Source of the DNA: Hyphomicrobiales bacterium
Lineage (GTDB): Bacteria; Pseudomonadota; Alphaproteobacteria; Rhizobiales; Xanthobacteraceae
Assembly (NCBI GenBank): GCA_023266695.1
Contig: JAHFPO010000044.1
Span: 2,061 to 15,115, forward strand
Direction of reading: 5' to 3'
Length of the DNA: 13,055 bases
The notes beneath the pieces are model-generated. The model made no database searches. It saw only the letters and a list, made by a program, of their open reading frames with translations, and was not told where the DNA came from. This document shows positions 5,148 to 12,080 of the stretch, one piece after another. Numbering within the stretch: the first letter of the stretch is position 1; each line of letters begins with the position of its first letter. A program made the translations under genes and the position numbers.

Positions 5148-7796
5148 ATGAACGACCTGTTGAGTGAATTTCTCACCGAGACCCACGAGAGTCTCGACGT
5201 CGTCGACGTCGAGCTTGTGCGCTTTGAGCGCGAGCCGAACAACGCCCAGATTCTCGGCAACATCTTCCGGCTGGTGCACACCATCAAGGGCACCTGCGGC
5301 TTCCTCGGCCTGCCGCGCCTGGAAGCGCTCACCCATGCCGCCGAAACGCTGATGGGCAAGTTCCGCGACGGCATGCCGGTGACCCAGGAAGCGGTCACGC
5401 TCATTCTCGCCGTCATCGATCGGATCAAGGAAATTCTCGCCGAGCTCGAGCGCAGTCAGAACGAACCCAACGGGGCGGACGACGATCTCATCCGCGATCT
5501 CGAATGTACGTCGCAGAGCGAGGCCGCCGCATCGGCGTCCGCGCCGGCCGCCGACCTCAGTGTCGGCACGCTCACCGATCAGGTGCTCGAGCGGCCGCTT
5601 CGTCCCGGCGAGGTTTCTCTCGACGAACTCGAACGCGCCTTCCGCGCGACCCCGACTCCCGAACCGGCGGCTCCGGCTCCGGCCAAGGCCGCGGTCGCCG
5701 ACGACGAACGGCGCGCCATGCGCGACCGTCGCGATGAAGGACGCCACGACGGCGCCGCCAAGACCCACACGCTCCGGGTCCCGGTCGATACCCTTGAGCG
5801 CCTGATGACGATGGTCTCCGAACTGGTGCTTACCCGCAACCAGCTCCTCGAGATCATGCGCCGCAACGAGGACTCCGAGTTGAAGTCGCCGTTCCAGCGG
5901 CTCTCCAACATCACCGGCGAACTGCAGGAAGGGGTCATGAAGACCCGCATGCAGCCGATCGGCAACGCCTGGGCGAAGCTTCCGCGCATCGTGCGCGATA
6001 TCGCCGCCGAACTCGACAAGAAGATCGAGCTGGTGATGGTGGGAGAGGAAACCGAGCTCGATCGGCAGGTGCTCGAACTGATCAAGGATCCGCTCACCCA
6101 CATGGTGCGCAATTCGGCCGATCATGGGCTGGGTACGCCCGCGACGCGCCGCGCCGCCGGCAAGCCCGAGACCGGCACCATCCGTCTCAGCGCCCACCAC
6201 GAAGGCGGTCACATCATCATCGAGATCGCCGACGACGGGCGCGGCCTCGACACCGAGCGTATCCGCGCCAAGGCGATCCGGCTCGGCCTCATCTCGGAGG
6301 AGGAGGCGGAGAAACTGACCGAGGCGCAGATCCACAAATTTATCTTCGCACCGGGCTTTTCGACGGCGACGGCGGTGACGAGCATCTCCGGCCGCGGCGT
6401 CGGCATGGACGTGGTCAAGAGCAACATCGACCAGATCGGCGGCACCATCGATCTCAAATCGGTTGTTGGCCAAGGCACGATCTTCCGGATCAAGATTCCG
6501 CTGACGCTGGCGATCATCTCGGTGCTGATCGTGGAGGCGGACGGCGATCGCTTCGCCATCCCCCAGATCGCGGTGGTCGAGCTGGTCAATGTCGACGCCG
6601 ACTCGGAGCACCGCATCGAACGGATCAAGGACGCTTCCGTCCTGCGGCTGCGCGACAAGCTGCTGCCGCTCGTGCATCTGAAGTCGCTGTTGCGTCTCGG
6701 CGAAGCGGACGGCGAGGCCGCCGAGGTCTTCATCGTGGTGACGCAGGTCGGCAACCGCACCTTCGGGGTGGTCGTCGACCGCGTGTTCCATACCGAGGAA
6801 ATCGTCGTGAAACCGATGTCCTCGATGCTGCGCCACCTCACCATGTTTTCGGGCAACACGATTCTGGGCGACGGCGCCGTGATCATGATCCTCGATCCGA
6901 ACGGTGTCGCCGAGGCGGTCGGCTCCCATGCCGATACCAGCATACCGGCCGAGGAGCGGACGGAAGAGACGCGCGCCGTCGCCGCCGATACGGTCTCGCT
7001 GCTCGTCTTCCGTGCCGGTTCGGGCGAGCTCAAGGCGGTGCCGCTCTCGCTCGTCACCCGGATCGAGAAAATCGCCGTGCGCGAGATCGAATTCTCGAAC
7101 GGACGCCCCATGGTTCAGTATCGCGGCGTCCTCATGCCGCTGTTGCTGATCGACGCCGATGCGCGCCTGCGCACCGAAGGGGTTCAGTCGCTCCTCGTGT
7201 TCGCCGACCGGGACCGCTCGATGGGGCTCGTCGTCGACGACATCGTGGACATCGTCGAGAATCGTCTCGACATTCAGGTCGCGAGCCGCACGCCGGGCAT
7301 TCTCGGCTCGGCCATCGTCAGTGGCCGCGCCACCGAGATCGTCGATGTCGGGCATTTCCTGCCGCTCGCCTTCGAGGATTGGTTCCATCGCGCCGAGAGG
7401 AGCGAGGCGGCGCTGACGCGCCGGATCCTGTTCGTCGACGATTCCGCTTTTTTCCGCAATTTGTTGACGCCGGTGCTGAAGGCCGCCGGCTACGACGTGA
7501 GGACGGCGGCGGGGGCGGAGGAGGCGCTCGCGATCATCGATGCGGACGCGCAGTTCGACTTCGTCGTTGCCGATATCGAGATGCCCGGCATGAACGGCTT
7601 CGAGCTGGCCGAGCGGCTCTGCCACGACCCGCGCACCCAGCACCTCACCCTCATCGCGCTCTCCTCGCTGACGTCAGCGGCGACGATCGAGCGCGGGCGG
7701 CAGGCCGGCTTCCATGGCTTCATCGCCAAGTTCGACCGCGCGGGTCTGCTCGCCGCTCTCAAGCAGTCGCAAGTCGAACTGGCCCGGGCGGCCTGA
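5148..7796 (+). CDS. cheA: Hybrid chemotaxis histidine kinase CheA (Hpt-dimerisation-ATPase-CheW-CheW-receiver)
   Basis: The product is 882 residues. Domains in order are: Hpt (about 1-105) with phospho-His44 in VHTIKGTCGFLG; an Ala/Pro-rich linker (105-204) where a CheY-binding P2 domain would normally be but none is recognisable; dimerisation helices from about 205 (VPVDTLERLMTMVSELVLTR); the ATPase domain with N box MVRNSADHG (about 319), DDGRGLD (about 362) and GRGVGMD (about 415); a CheW-like domain (about 455-585); a second, more diverged CheW-like domain (about 615-740); and a receiver (about 758-880) with D764-D765 and phospho-Asp809 in VVADIEMPG. It phosphorylates CheY and CheB in receptor arrays at the membrane. 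The attached receiver may act as a phosphate sink or internal feedback. The open frame extends far upstream, but the ATG at 5148 starts the Hpt domain; its Shine-Dalgarno site is weak. It heads cheA-W-Y-B-R. Confidence 0.95.
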   Translation: MNDLLSEFLTETHESLDVVDVELVRFEREPNNAQILGNIFRLVHTIKGTCGFLGLPRLEALTHAAETLMGKFRDGMPVTQEAVTLILAVIDRIKEILAELERSQNEPNGADDDLIRDLECTSQSEAAASASAPAADLSVGTLTDQVLERPLRPGEVSLDELERAFRATPTPEPAAPAPAKAAVADDERRAMRDRRDEGRHDGAAKTHTLRVPVDTLERLMTMVSELVLTRNQLLEIMRRNEDSELKSPFQRLSNITGELQEGVMKTRMQPIGNAWAKLPRIVRDIAAELDKKIELVMVGEETELDRQVLELIKDPLTHMVRNSADHGLGTPATRRAAGKPETGTIRLSAHHEGGHIIIEIADDGRGLDTERIRAKAIRLGLISEEEAEKLTEAQIHKFIFAPGFSTATAVTSISGRGVGMDVVKSNIDQIGGTIDLKSVVGQGTIFRIKIPLTLAIISVLIVEADGDRFAIPQIAVVELVNVDADSEHRIERIKDASVLRLRDKLLPLVHLKSLLRLGEADGEAAEVFIVVTQVGNRTFGVVVDRVFHTEEIVVKPMSSMLRHLTMFSGNTILGDGAVIMILDPNGVAEAVGSHADTSIPAEERTEETRAVAADTVSLLVFRAGSGELKAVPLSLVTRIEKIAVREIEFSNGRPMVQYRGVLMPLLLIDADARLRTEGVQSLLVFADRDRSMGLVVDDIVDIVENRLDIQVASRTPGILGSAIVSGRATEIVDVGHFLPLAFEDWFHRAERSEAALTRRILFVDDSAFFRNLLTPVLKAAGYDVRTAAGAEEALAIIDADAQFDFVVADIEMPGMNGFELAERLCHDPRTQHLTLIALSSLTSAATIERGRQAGFHGFIAKFDRAGLLAALKQSQVELARAA

Positions 7797-7818
7797 TTGG
7801 CCGCGAGGATAACGCTCC

Positions 7819-8277
7819 ATGACCACGCTCGGCCAAGATGAAATCGAATACGTGACCGTGATGATCGCCGGGCAGATGTTCGGCTTGCCGATCGAGCGCG
7901 TGCACGACGTGTTCATTCCGGAGCGGCTCACCCGCATTCCGCTCGCGCCGCTCCAGATCGCGGGCGTGCTCAATCTGCGCGGACGCATCGTCACCGCGAT
8001 CGACATGCGCCGGCGCCTCGCCCTTCCTCCGCGCGAGAAGGGGGAAAAGAGCATGGCGGTCGGGGTCGAACACCGCGGCGAATCCTTCGGGCTCCTGGTC
8101 GACACCGTCGGCGAGGTGCTCAAGCTTCCGGCATCGAGCCGGGACCCCAATCCCGTGAATCTAGATCTTTGTCTGGCCCGCGTCGCCCATGGCGTACACA
8201 GGCTCGACGACCGGCTGATGGTCATTCTCGACGTCGACCGGGTATTCGCGCTCCAGGCCGAAGCGTTGGCCGCGTAA
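7819..8277 (+). CDS. cheW: Chemotaxis coupling protein CheW
   Basis: The product is 152 residues and consists of a single CheW domain: EYVTVMIAGQMFGLPIERVHDVF at the N-terminus, the conserved NLRG at 52-55 (GVLNLRGRIVTAIDMR), then FGLLVDTVGEVL and the closing LMVILDVDRVF. CheW bridges chemoreceptor tips and the P5 domain of CheA. It starts 22 nt after the cheA stop with GAGGA 9-13 nt upstream, so it is very probably in the same transcript. CheA in this operon already has two CheW-like domains, so the array has three CheW-fold units from two genes. No receptor gene is visible, so the partner receptors must be encoded elsewhere. Confidence 0.95.
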   Translation: MTTLGQDEIEYVTVMIAGQMFGLPIERVHDVFIPERLTRIPLAPLQIAGVLNLRGRIVTAIDMRRRLALPPREKGEKSMAVGVEHRGESFGLLVDTVGEVLKLPASSRDPNPVNLDLCLARVAHGVHRLDDRLMVILDVDRVFALQAEALAA

Positions 8278-8299
8278 GTAGAAAGAGGGAAATGCGACG

Positions 8300-8665
8300 A
8301 TGAAACGTTGTCTGATCATCGACGACTCGAGCGTCATCCGTAAGGTCGCACGGAGGATTCTCGAAGGTTTTGGCTTCGCTATCGTGGAAGCCTCCGACGG
8401 CCGTCAGGCGCTCGATGCCTGTCGCAAGGATATGCCCGAAGCCATCCTGCTCGACTGGAACATGCCGGTCATGGACGGCTACGAGTTCCTGCGGGCGCTG
8501 CGCTCCATGCCCGGCGGCGACAAGCCGAAGGTCGTCTTCTGCACGACCGAGAACGATCTCGCCCATATCGCGCGCGCCATGCACGCGGGCGCGGACGAAT
8601 ACATCATGAAGCCGTTCGACAAAGAGATCGTCCAGGCCAAGTTCCAGGAAGTCGGTCTGCTCTGA
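8300..8665 (+). CDS. cheY: Single-domain response regulator CheY
   Basis: The product is 121 residues, a complete receiver with no output domain. The acidic pocket is D8-D9 (LIIDDSSVIRK), the phospho-acceptor is D52 in ILLDWNMPVMDGYEF, the switch threonine is in FCTTEND (residues 80-86), and the conserved lysine is K104 in YIMKPFD. Phosphorylated CheY usually acts on the flagellar motor switch, though in alphaproteobacteria one of several CheY proteins may serve as a phosphate sink. Which role applies here cannot be told. GAGGGA lies about 10-15 nt before the ATG. It follows cheW by 22 nt and precedes cheB by 61 nt. Confidence 0.94.
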   Translation: MKRCLIIDDSSVIRKVARRILEGFGFAIVEASDGRQALDACRKDMPEAILLDWNMPVMDGYEFLRALRSMPGGDKPKVVFCTTENDLAHIARAMHAGADEYIMKPFDKEIVQAKFQEVGLL

Positions 8666-8726
8666 GCTTCCGGCATCGCCGGGAACGGCGTGCCGTTACG
8701 CGTGATGGTCGGTTGTATCGAATTCC

Positions 8727-9857
8727 ATGCCGCTATCCCTCCCTGTTTCCTCCCCCGCGCCGGACGCTGCGATTCGCGTGATGGTGGTCGACGACGCCGT
8801 GGTCGTTCGCGGCCTGTTCACGCGTTGGCTCTCCGACGAGCCGGACATGGTGGTGGTCGGCAGTTGCCGCAACGGGTACGAGGCGGTTGAAAACCTCCTT
8901 CGGATCAATCCCGATGTGGTCGTTCTCGACATCGACATGCCGGAGATGGACGGGCTCGCCGCCTTGCCGCTGCTGCTCGCCAAAAGGCCCGATCTCATCG
9001 TCCTCATCGCCTCGACGCTCACGCGCAGAAACGCGGAAGTGAGCATCAAGGCGCTGACGCTGGGCGCCGCCGATTACGTTCTGAAGCCCCAGACCAACCG
9101 CGAGGTGACGACCTCGCAGAACTTTCGCCGCGAACTGATCGAGAAGATCCGTCAGCTCGGCCGCCGCATTCGCTCGCGCCTCTCCGCCCGCGGCGCCGCC
9201 CGCGATCGGACCAAGGAAGACGCGAGCGAGCCGAAAGCGCCGCCGATCAAGCTGCGTCCGTTCTCGCTGTTTCCGCCGCGCACCCTCCTCATCGGCAGCT
9301 CCACCGGCGGACCCCAGGCGCTGCAGGTGCTGATGCGCGGACTTGCTCCCGTGCTCGGACGGCTCCCCCTGTTGATTGCGCAGCACATGCCGCCGACCTT
9401 CACCACGATCCTGGCCGAGCATCTCGGCCGCGCCACGATGCATCCCGCCCACGAGGCGATCGAGGGCGAGGTCATCTCGCCCGGCACCATTTATGTGGCG
9501 CCCGGGGGCAAGCACCTCAGGATCGAACGCCAGGGAGATGGGGCGAAAGTCGTCCTCGACGACGGCCCGCCGATCCATTTCTGCAAACCGGCCGTCGATC
9601 CGCTGTTTTCCTCCGCCGCCGCCGCCTTCGGCGCCAGTGCGCTCGCGGTGGTGTTGACCGGCATGGGCAATGACGGCGCGGAAGGCTCATCCCGGATCGC
9701 CGCCGCCGGCGGCAACGTGATCGCCCAGGACGAGCCGACGAGCGTCGTCTGGGGCATGCCGGGCGCGGCCGCCCATGCCGGGGCCTGCGCGGCGGTCCTG
9801 CCGCTCGATGAAATCGCGCCGCGGATCGTCCGTCTCGTCACGGGAGAAAACCCGTGA
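8727..9857 (+). CDS. cheB: Chemoreceptor glutamate methylesterase/deamidase CheB
   Basis: The product is 376 residues: a receiver (about 16-135) with D22-D23 and phospho-Asp68 in VVVLDIDMPEMDG and the conserved lysine K120 in DYVLKP, a charged linker (about 140-180), and the catalytic domain. The catalytic triad is readable by comparison with E. coli CheB: Ser192 in IGSSTGGPQAL, His220 in AQHMPPTF, and Asp316 in GMGNDGAEG. Phosphorylation by CheA relieves autoinhibition, and the enzyme removes methyl groups from receptor glutamates for adaptation. The start at 8727 has only a weak ribosome site; it is kept because a few residues normally precede the first receiver strand. Its stop codon overlaps the cheR start (GTGA), suggesting translational coupling of the two opposing enzymes. 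Confidence 0.95.
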   Translation: MPLSLPVSSPAPDAAIRVMVVDDAVVVRGLFTRWLSDEPDMVVVGSCRNGYEAVENLLRINPDVVVLDIDMPEMDGLAALPLLLAKRPDLIVLIASTLTRRNAEVSIKALTLGAADYVLKPQTNREVTTSQNFRRELIEKIRQLGRRIRSRLSARGAARDRTKEDASEPKAPPIKLRPFSLFPPRTLLIGSSTGGPQALQVLMRGLAPVLGRLPLLIAQHMPPTFTTILAEHLGRATMHPAHEAIEGEVISPGTIYVAPGGKHLRIERQGDGAKVVLDDGPPIHFCKPAVDPLFSSAAAAFGASALAVVLTGMGNDGAEGSSRIAAAGGNVIAQDEPTSVVWGMPGAAAHAGACAAVLPLDEIAPRIVRLVTGENP

Positions 9858-10717
9858 CGCCCTTCGACTTCGATTTTCTGTGCAAGCTCCTGAAGGAGCG
9901 CTCGGGCCTCGTGCTTACGCACGAGAAGGAATATCTCGTCGAAAACCGGCTGATGCCGGTCGTGCGGCGGGTCGGCTGCGCCACCATCGCCGAGCTCATC
10001 CAGCGCCTCAAGGCGCCGGCCGCCGATGCCCTCAAGGTCGAGGTCACCGAGGCGATGATGATCAACGAATCGTTCTTCTTCCGCGACAAGAACCCGTTCG
10101 ACCAGTTCCGCGACACCATCCTGCCCGAACTGATCGAGAAACGCTCCAAGCGGCGCCGGATTCGTCTGTGGTCGGCCGCCGCCTCGAGCGGGCAGGAGCC
10201 CTATTCGCTCGCCATGATGGTCGCGAGCTTCTCCAGGCTCGCCGACTGGCAGATCGACATCGTCGCCACCGACATTTCCAACGAGGTGCTGGAGAAGGCG
10301 CGCGCCGGCATCTACAGCCAGTTCGAGGTGCAACGCGGCCTGCCGATCCAGATGCTGATGCAGCATTTCGAGCAGGTCGGCGAGCAATGGCGCATTTCCG
10401 ACAAGGTGCGGAAGATGGTGCAGTTCCGCCAGCACAATCTGCTCACCGACCTTTCGGTGCTCGGCATGTTCGACGTGGTGTTCTGCCGCAACGTACTCAT
10501 TTATTTCGACCAGGCGACCAAGGTGGACGCGCTCGAACGGATCCGGCGCCAGCTCGCGCCGGATGGATATCTCATTCTGGGCGCGGCGGAGACGGTGGTG
10601 GGCCTGAGCGACGTGTTCGCGCCCGTTCCCGACAAGCGCGGCCTCTATCGGCCGAAGCCGAAGCCGCTGGCGGTCGCTGCGGTGAAGCCGGGCGCGGCCG
10701 GCGCGCGCGTCGCCTGA
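9854..10717 (+). CDS. cheR: Chemoreceptor glutamate methyltransferase CheR
   Basis: The product is 287 residues and starts with GTG, overlapping the cheB stop by four bases. An N-terminal helical domain (about 1-75) is followed by the SAM-dependent methyltransferase fold. Signature motifs are NESFFFRD (71-78), the SAM loop SAAASSGQEPYS (107-118), ATDIS with D140 as ribose-binding acid, and CRNVLIYFD (211-219). The stretch SQFEVQRGLP (155-164) replaces the longer beta-subdomain insertion of pentapeptide-tethered CheR, so direct binding to receptor tails is unlikely. A Pro/Lys/Ala-rich tail (about 266-287) follows the catalytic fold. The enzyme methylates receptor glutamates using SAM, opposing CheB. 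The last ~120 bp of the gene recur in a diverged copy 1484 bp downstream. The gene itself is intact. Confidence 0.95.
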   Translation: MTPFDFDFLCKLLKERSGLVLTHEKEYLVENRLMPVVRRVGCATIAELIQRLKAPAADALKVEVTEAMMINESFFFRDKNPFDQFRDTILPELIEKRSKRRRIRLWSAAASSGQEPYSLAMMVASFSRLADWQIDIVATDISNEVLEKARAGIYSQFEVQRGLPIQMLMQHFEQVGEQWRISDKVRKMVQFRQHNLLTDLSVLGMFDVVFCRNVLIYFDQATKVDALERIRRQLAPDGYLILGAAETVVGLSDVFAPVPDKRGLYRPKPKPLAVAAVKPGAAGARVA

Positions 10718-10805
10718 GGCAATCGCCTCGCAACTCCATCTGCTGATCGTGCTCGTCGGCCGCAATCGCTGCTCGTGTCTCAGCTCGAGGAATGTCCGCG
10801 TTGTG
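10597..10805 (+). repeat. Direct repeat, copy A: cheR 3' end plus downstream DNA
   Basis: These 209 bp cover the last 40 codons of cheR (stop at 10715-10717) and the next 88 bp. They match 12081-12288 with about 27 differences by hand alignment: 18 in the first 121 bp with no gap, then 8 plus a single 1-nt gap in the last 88 bp (about 87% identity overall). The similarity stops abruptly after ...GTTGTG at 10805. The non-coding part is at least as conserved as the coding part, so this is a DNA-level duplication rather than protein-level convergence. Confidence 0.93.
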
Positions 10806-10819
10806 GCAGCCTCGGACAT
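10792..10819. repeat. ATGTCCGC-type palindrome, copy 1 (MSALxQKR-like intergenic element)
   Basis: ATGTCCG and CGGACAT form a perfect 7-bp inverted repeat around a 14-nt spacer. Translated from the ATG it gives MSALWQPRTSE. That resembles the spurious MSALxQKRTS peptides I recall from intergenic palindromic elements scattered in Bradyrhizobium-like genomes. The second copy lies at 12275. The link to that element family is from memory and was not searched. Confidence 0.5.
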
Positions 10820-10852
10820 CAGAATGCGACGCGGATGTCGCTTCTACCCGCT

Positions 10853-10875
10853 TGGCGTGGACGACAGGACTCGAA
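10853..10875 (-). other. Possible tRNA 3'-end fragment (attachment-site-like remnant)
   Basis: Read on the minus strand, this segment has the order and spacing of a tRNA 3' end: a 7-nt T loop TTCGAGT (10869-10875), a 5-nt T-stem strand CCTGT, a 7-nt acceptor strand CGTCCAC, a G discriminator, and CCA (10853-10855). The expected partner strand of the T stem (ACAGG) is absent, since AACAA is found, and no 5' half exists, so it is not a working tRNA gene. Integrases often use such 3' ends as attachment sites. It could also be chance. Confidence 0.3.
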
Positions 10876-10966
10876 TTGTTTAGACCCCTTGCATCTATCG
10901 AATCCCGTAGGTGGCTTCGACAACGGCGCCAGTCAAAATCAGGGATTCGCGTCTCAAAAACCATGC

Positions 10967-10995
10967 TTGCCAATGGGGTATGGACCCCCTACTTT
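10967..10995 (+). promoter_or_regulatory. Possible sigma-70 type promoter upstream of the SPW-repeat gene
   Basis: TTGCCA (10967-10972), a 17-nt spacer, and TACTTT (10990-10995) fit a -35/-10 pair, the first matching TTGACA at 5 of 6 positions and the second only 3 of 6. Inside the spacer lies an inverted repeat GGGGT-ATGG-ACCCC (10975-10988), placed where a repressor could block RNA polymerase. It is 107 bp before the SPW start codon. It is sequence-based only. Confidence 0.3.
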
Positions 10996-11101
10996 AGTAT
11001 TAGACATACGCCCCAAGCGCGGCCGGATGGATCGTCGAGCAGTCGGAGCGTGTGAGCCCGTCCTTGCCGCTGACGTATGCCTCTAATCAATGGAGGGTAC
11101 G

Positions 11102-11485
11102 ATGTCAGGCATTCGGTTTTTCAAAATTCATGGGTCCTGGGAAGACTGGGTCAGCATGCTGCTCGGCGTGGTGATCGGGCTGTCGCCCTGGCTCGCCGAT
11201 CAACAGGACCATCAAGCCGTCATGTGGAATGCGATCCTGGTCGGCGCGTGCGTGCTCGTCCTCGCTCAGCTCGAATACGTGAGTCTGCAACGCTGGGAGG
11301 AAGGATGCGAGATCGTGCTCGGCCTGTGGCTGGTCGCATCGCCATTCACCTTCGGCTACGCCAACGCCGGCACGCTCAGATACTGGCATTTCGTCCTTGG
11401 CGCAGCCGTCGTGGTGCTCGCGGTGCTGGAGCTCTGGCAGGACTGGAAGCTGAGCGACAAGGAGCTGGCCGAGCACGGGCGATAG
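11102..11485 (+). CDS. SPW-repeat small integral membrane protein
   Basis: The product is 127 residues with about four membrane helices (roughly 15-31, 41-60, 69-85, 94-112). It is built from two internal halves, each of the form W-E-x(n)-LG-x(n)-SP-aromatic: WEDWVSMLLGVVIGLSPW (13-30) and WEEGCEIVLGLWLVASPF (65-82). That is the signature of the SPW repeat family of bacterial inner-membrane proteins, whose function is unknown. The second half has SPF rather than SPW. The start at 11102 is preferred because GGAGGG lies 6 nt upstream; an ATG at 11090 would overlap that ribosome site. The gene is inside the DNA bounded by the two cheR-tail repeats, 106 nt before the deacylase gene, possibly co-transcribed with it. 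It has no evident connection to chemotaxis. Confidence 0.85.
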   Translation: MSGIRFFKIHGSWEDWVSMLLGVVIGLSPWLADQQDHQAVMWNAILVGACVLVLAQLEYVSLQRWEEGCEIVLGLWLVASPFTFGYANAGTLRYWHFVLGAAVVVLAVLELWQDWKLSDKELAEHGR

Positions 11486-11591
11486 CGATCGGCCCCCGGC
11501 TTGATGGCATGGATGTTCGCGGCCAGATGCGCCGGCGATTGGGCGAGTCCGGCCAGGCGAATGCCTTGTATTCTTGAAGGGAGGTCATGTC

Positions 11592-12062
11592 ATGGCAACC
11601 GCTCTCACGCTCGAGCAATATCTCGCCAGAAACGGCATCGCCTACGACGTGCTGCCGCATGCACCGACAATGTCGTCGCTGCGCACGGCAGAAGCATCGC
11701 ACGTCTCGGCCAATGAGCTGGCAAAAGCCGTCGTGCTGAAGAAAGACAAAGGTTATCTTCTCGCTGTGCTGCCGGCGTCGCAACACCTGGAATGGGAAGC
11801 GCTCGGAAAGTGGTTCAATCAGAATCTCGCCTTAGCCACGGAGGACGAGATCGCGTGGCTGTTCCCGGACTGCACGCCCGGCGCCGTGCCGCCGATCGGC
11901 GAAGCCTACGGGATCGAGACCGTCGTCGACGACAGCATCGCCGAGCAGTCCGACATCTACTTCGAAGGCGGTGATCACGTCACCCTTGTCCACATGGCGG
12001 GTCCCGCATTTTGCAAGCTGATGGCGAACGCGAAGCACGGACGGTTCAGCCGCCAACATTGA
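11592..12062 (+). CDS. YbaK/EbsC-type aminoacyl-tRNA deacylase
   Basis: The product is 156 residues, a single editing domain of the YbaK / ProRS-INS superfamily. Visible features are a lysine-bearing strand ELAKAVVLKK (42-51) whose K45 is at the place of the essential lysine of YbaK-like deacylases, YLLAVLPAS (55-63), TEDEIAWLFPDCTPGAVPPIGEAYG (83-107) with the conserved GxVPPxG loop, and a closing AKHGRFS. Such enzymes hydrolyse mischarged aminoacyl-tRNA in trans, freeing wrongly attached small amino acids from tRNA in the cytoplasm. The amino acid and tRNA handled here are not known. The ATG at 11592 has GGGAGG about 9-14 nt upstream; a TTG at 11574 is unlikely. It ends just before the second cheR-tail repeat. 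Confidence 0.85.
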   Translation: MATALTLEQYLARNGIAYDVLPHAPTMSSLRTAEASHVSANELAKAVVLKKDKGYLLAVLPASQHLEWEALGKWFNQNLALATEDEIAWLFPDCTPGAVPPIGEAYGIETVVDDSIAEQSDIYFEGGDHVTLVHMAGPAFCKLMANAKHGRFSRQH

Positions 12063-12080
12063 AGCGGCGGCTCGCATTTC

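Larger units (their letters stand above)
10718..11101. other. 384-bp non-coding stretch between cheR and the SPW gene
   Basis: No credible gene. It holds the non-coding half of direct repeat A (to 10805), an ATGTCCG palindrome, a sequence resembling a tRNA 3' end on the minus strand, a possible sigma-70 promoter near 10967-10995, and the ribosome site of the SPW gene. Reading frames here have no recognisable domain and begin in repeat DNA. After 10806 the base composition becomes more AT-rich than the che operon, consistent with different origin. Confidence 0.75.

Noticed and set aside
5055..7643. 862-codon minus-strand open frame opposite cheA
   Set aside because: The composition (His/Asp/Arg/Gln-rich, low complexity) is that of antisense to a GC-rich gene, and cheA on the plus strand has every expected domain.
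10775..11086. Open frame starting MSQLEECPRCGSLGHQ, like a zinc ribbon
   Set aside because: The same first residues recur at 12258 (MSQVEECPRCARSGH) because both begin in the duplicated non-coding block; the frames then diverge completely and have no ribosome site. The CxxC is part of the palindrome sequence.
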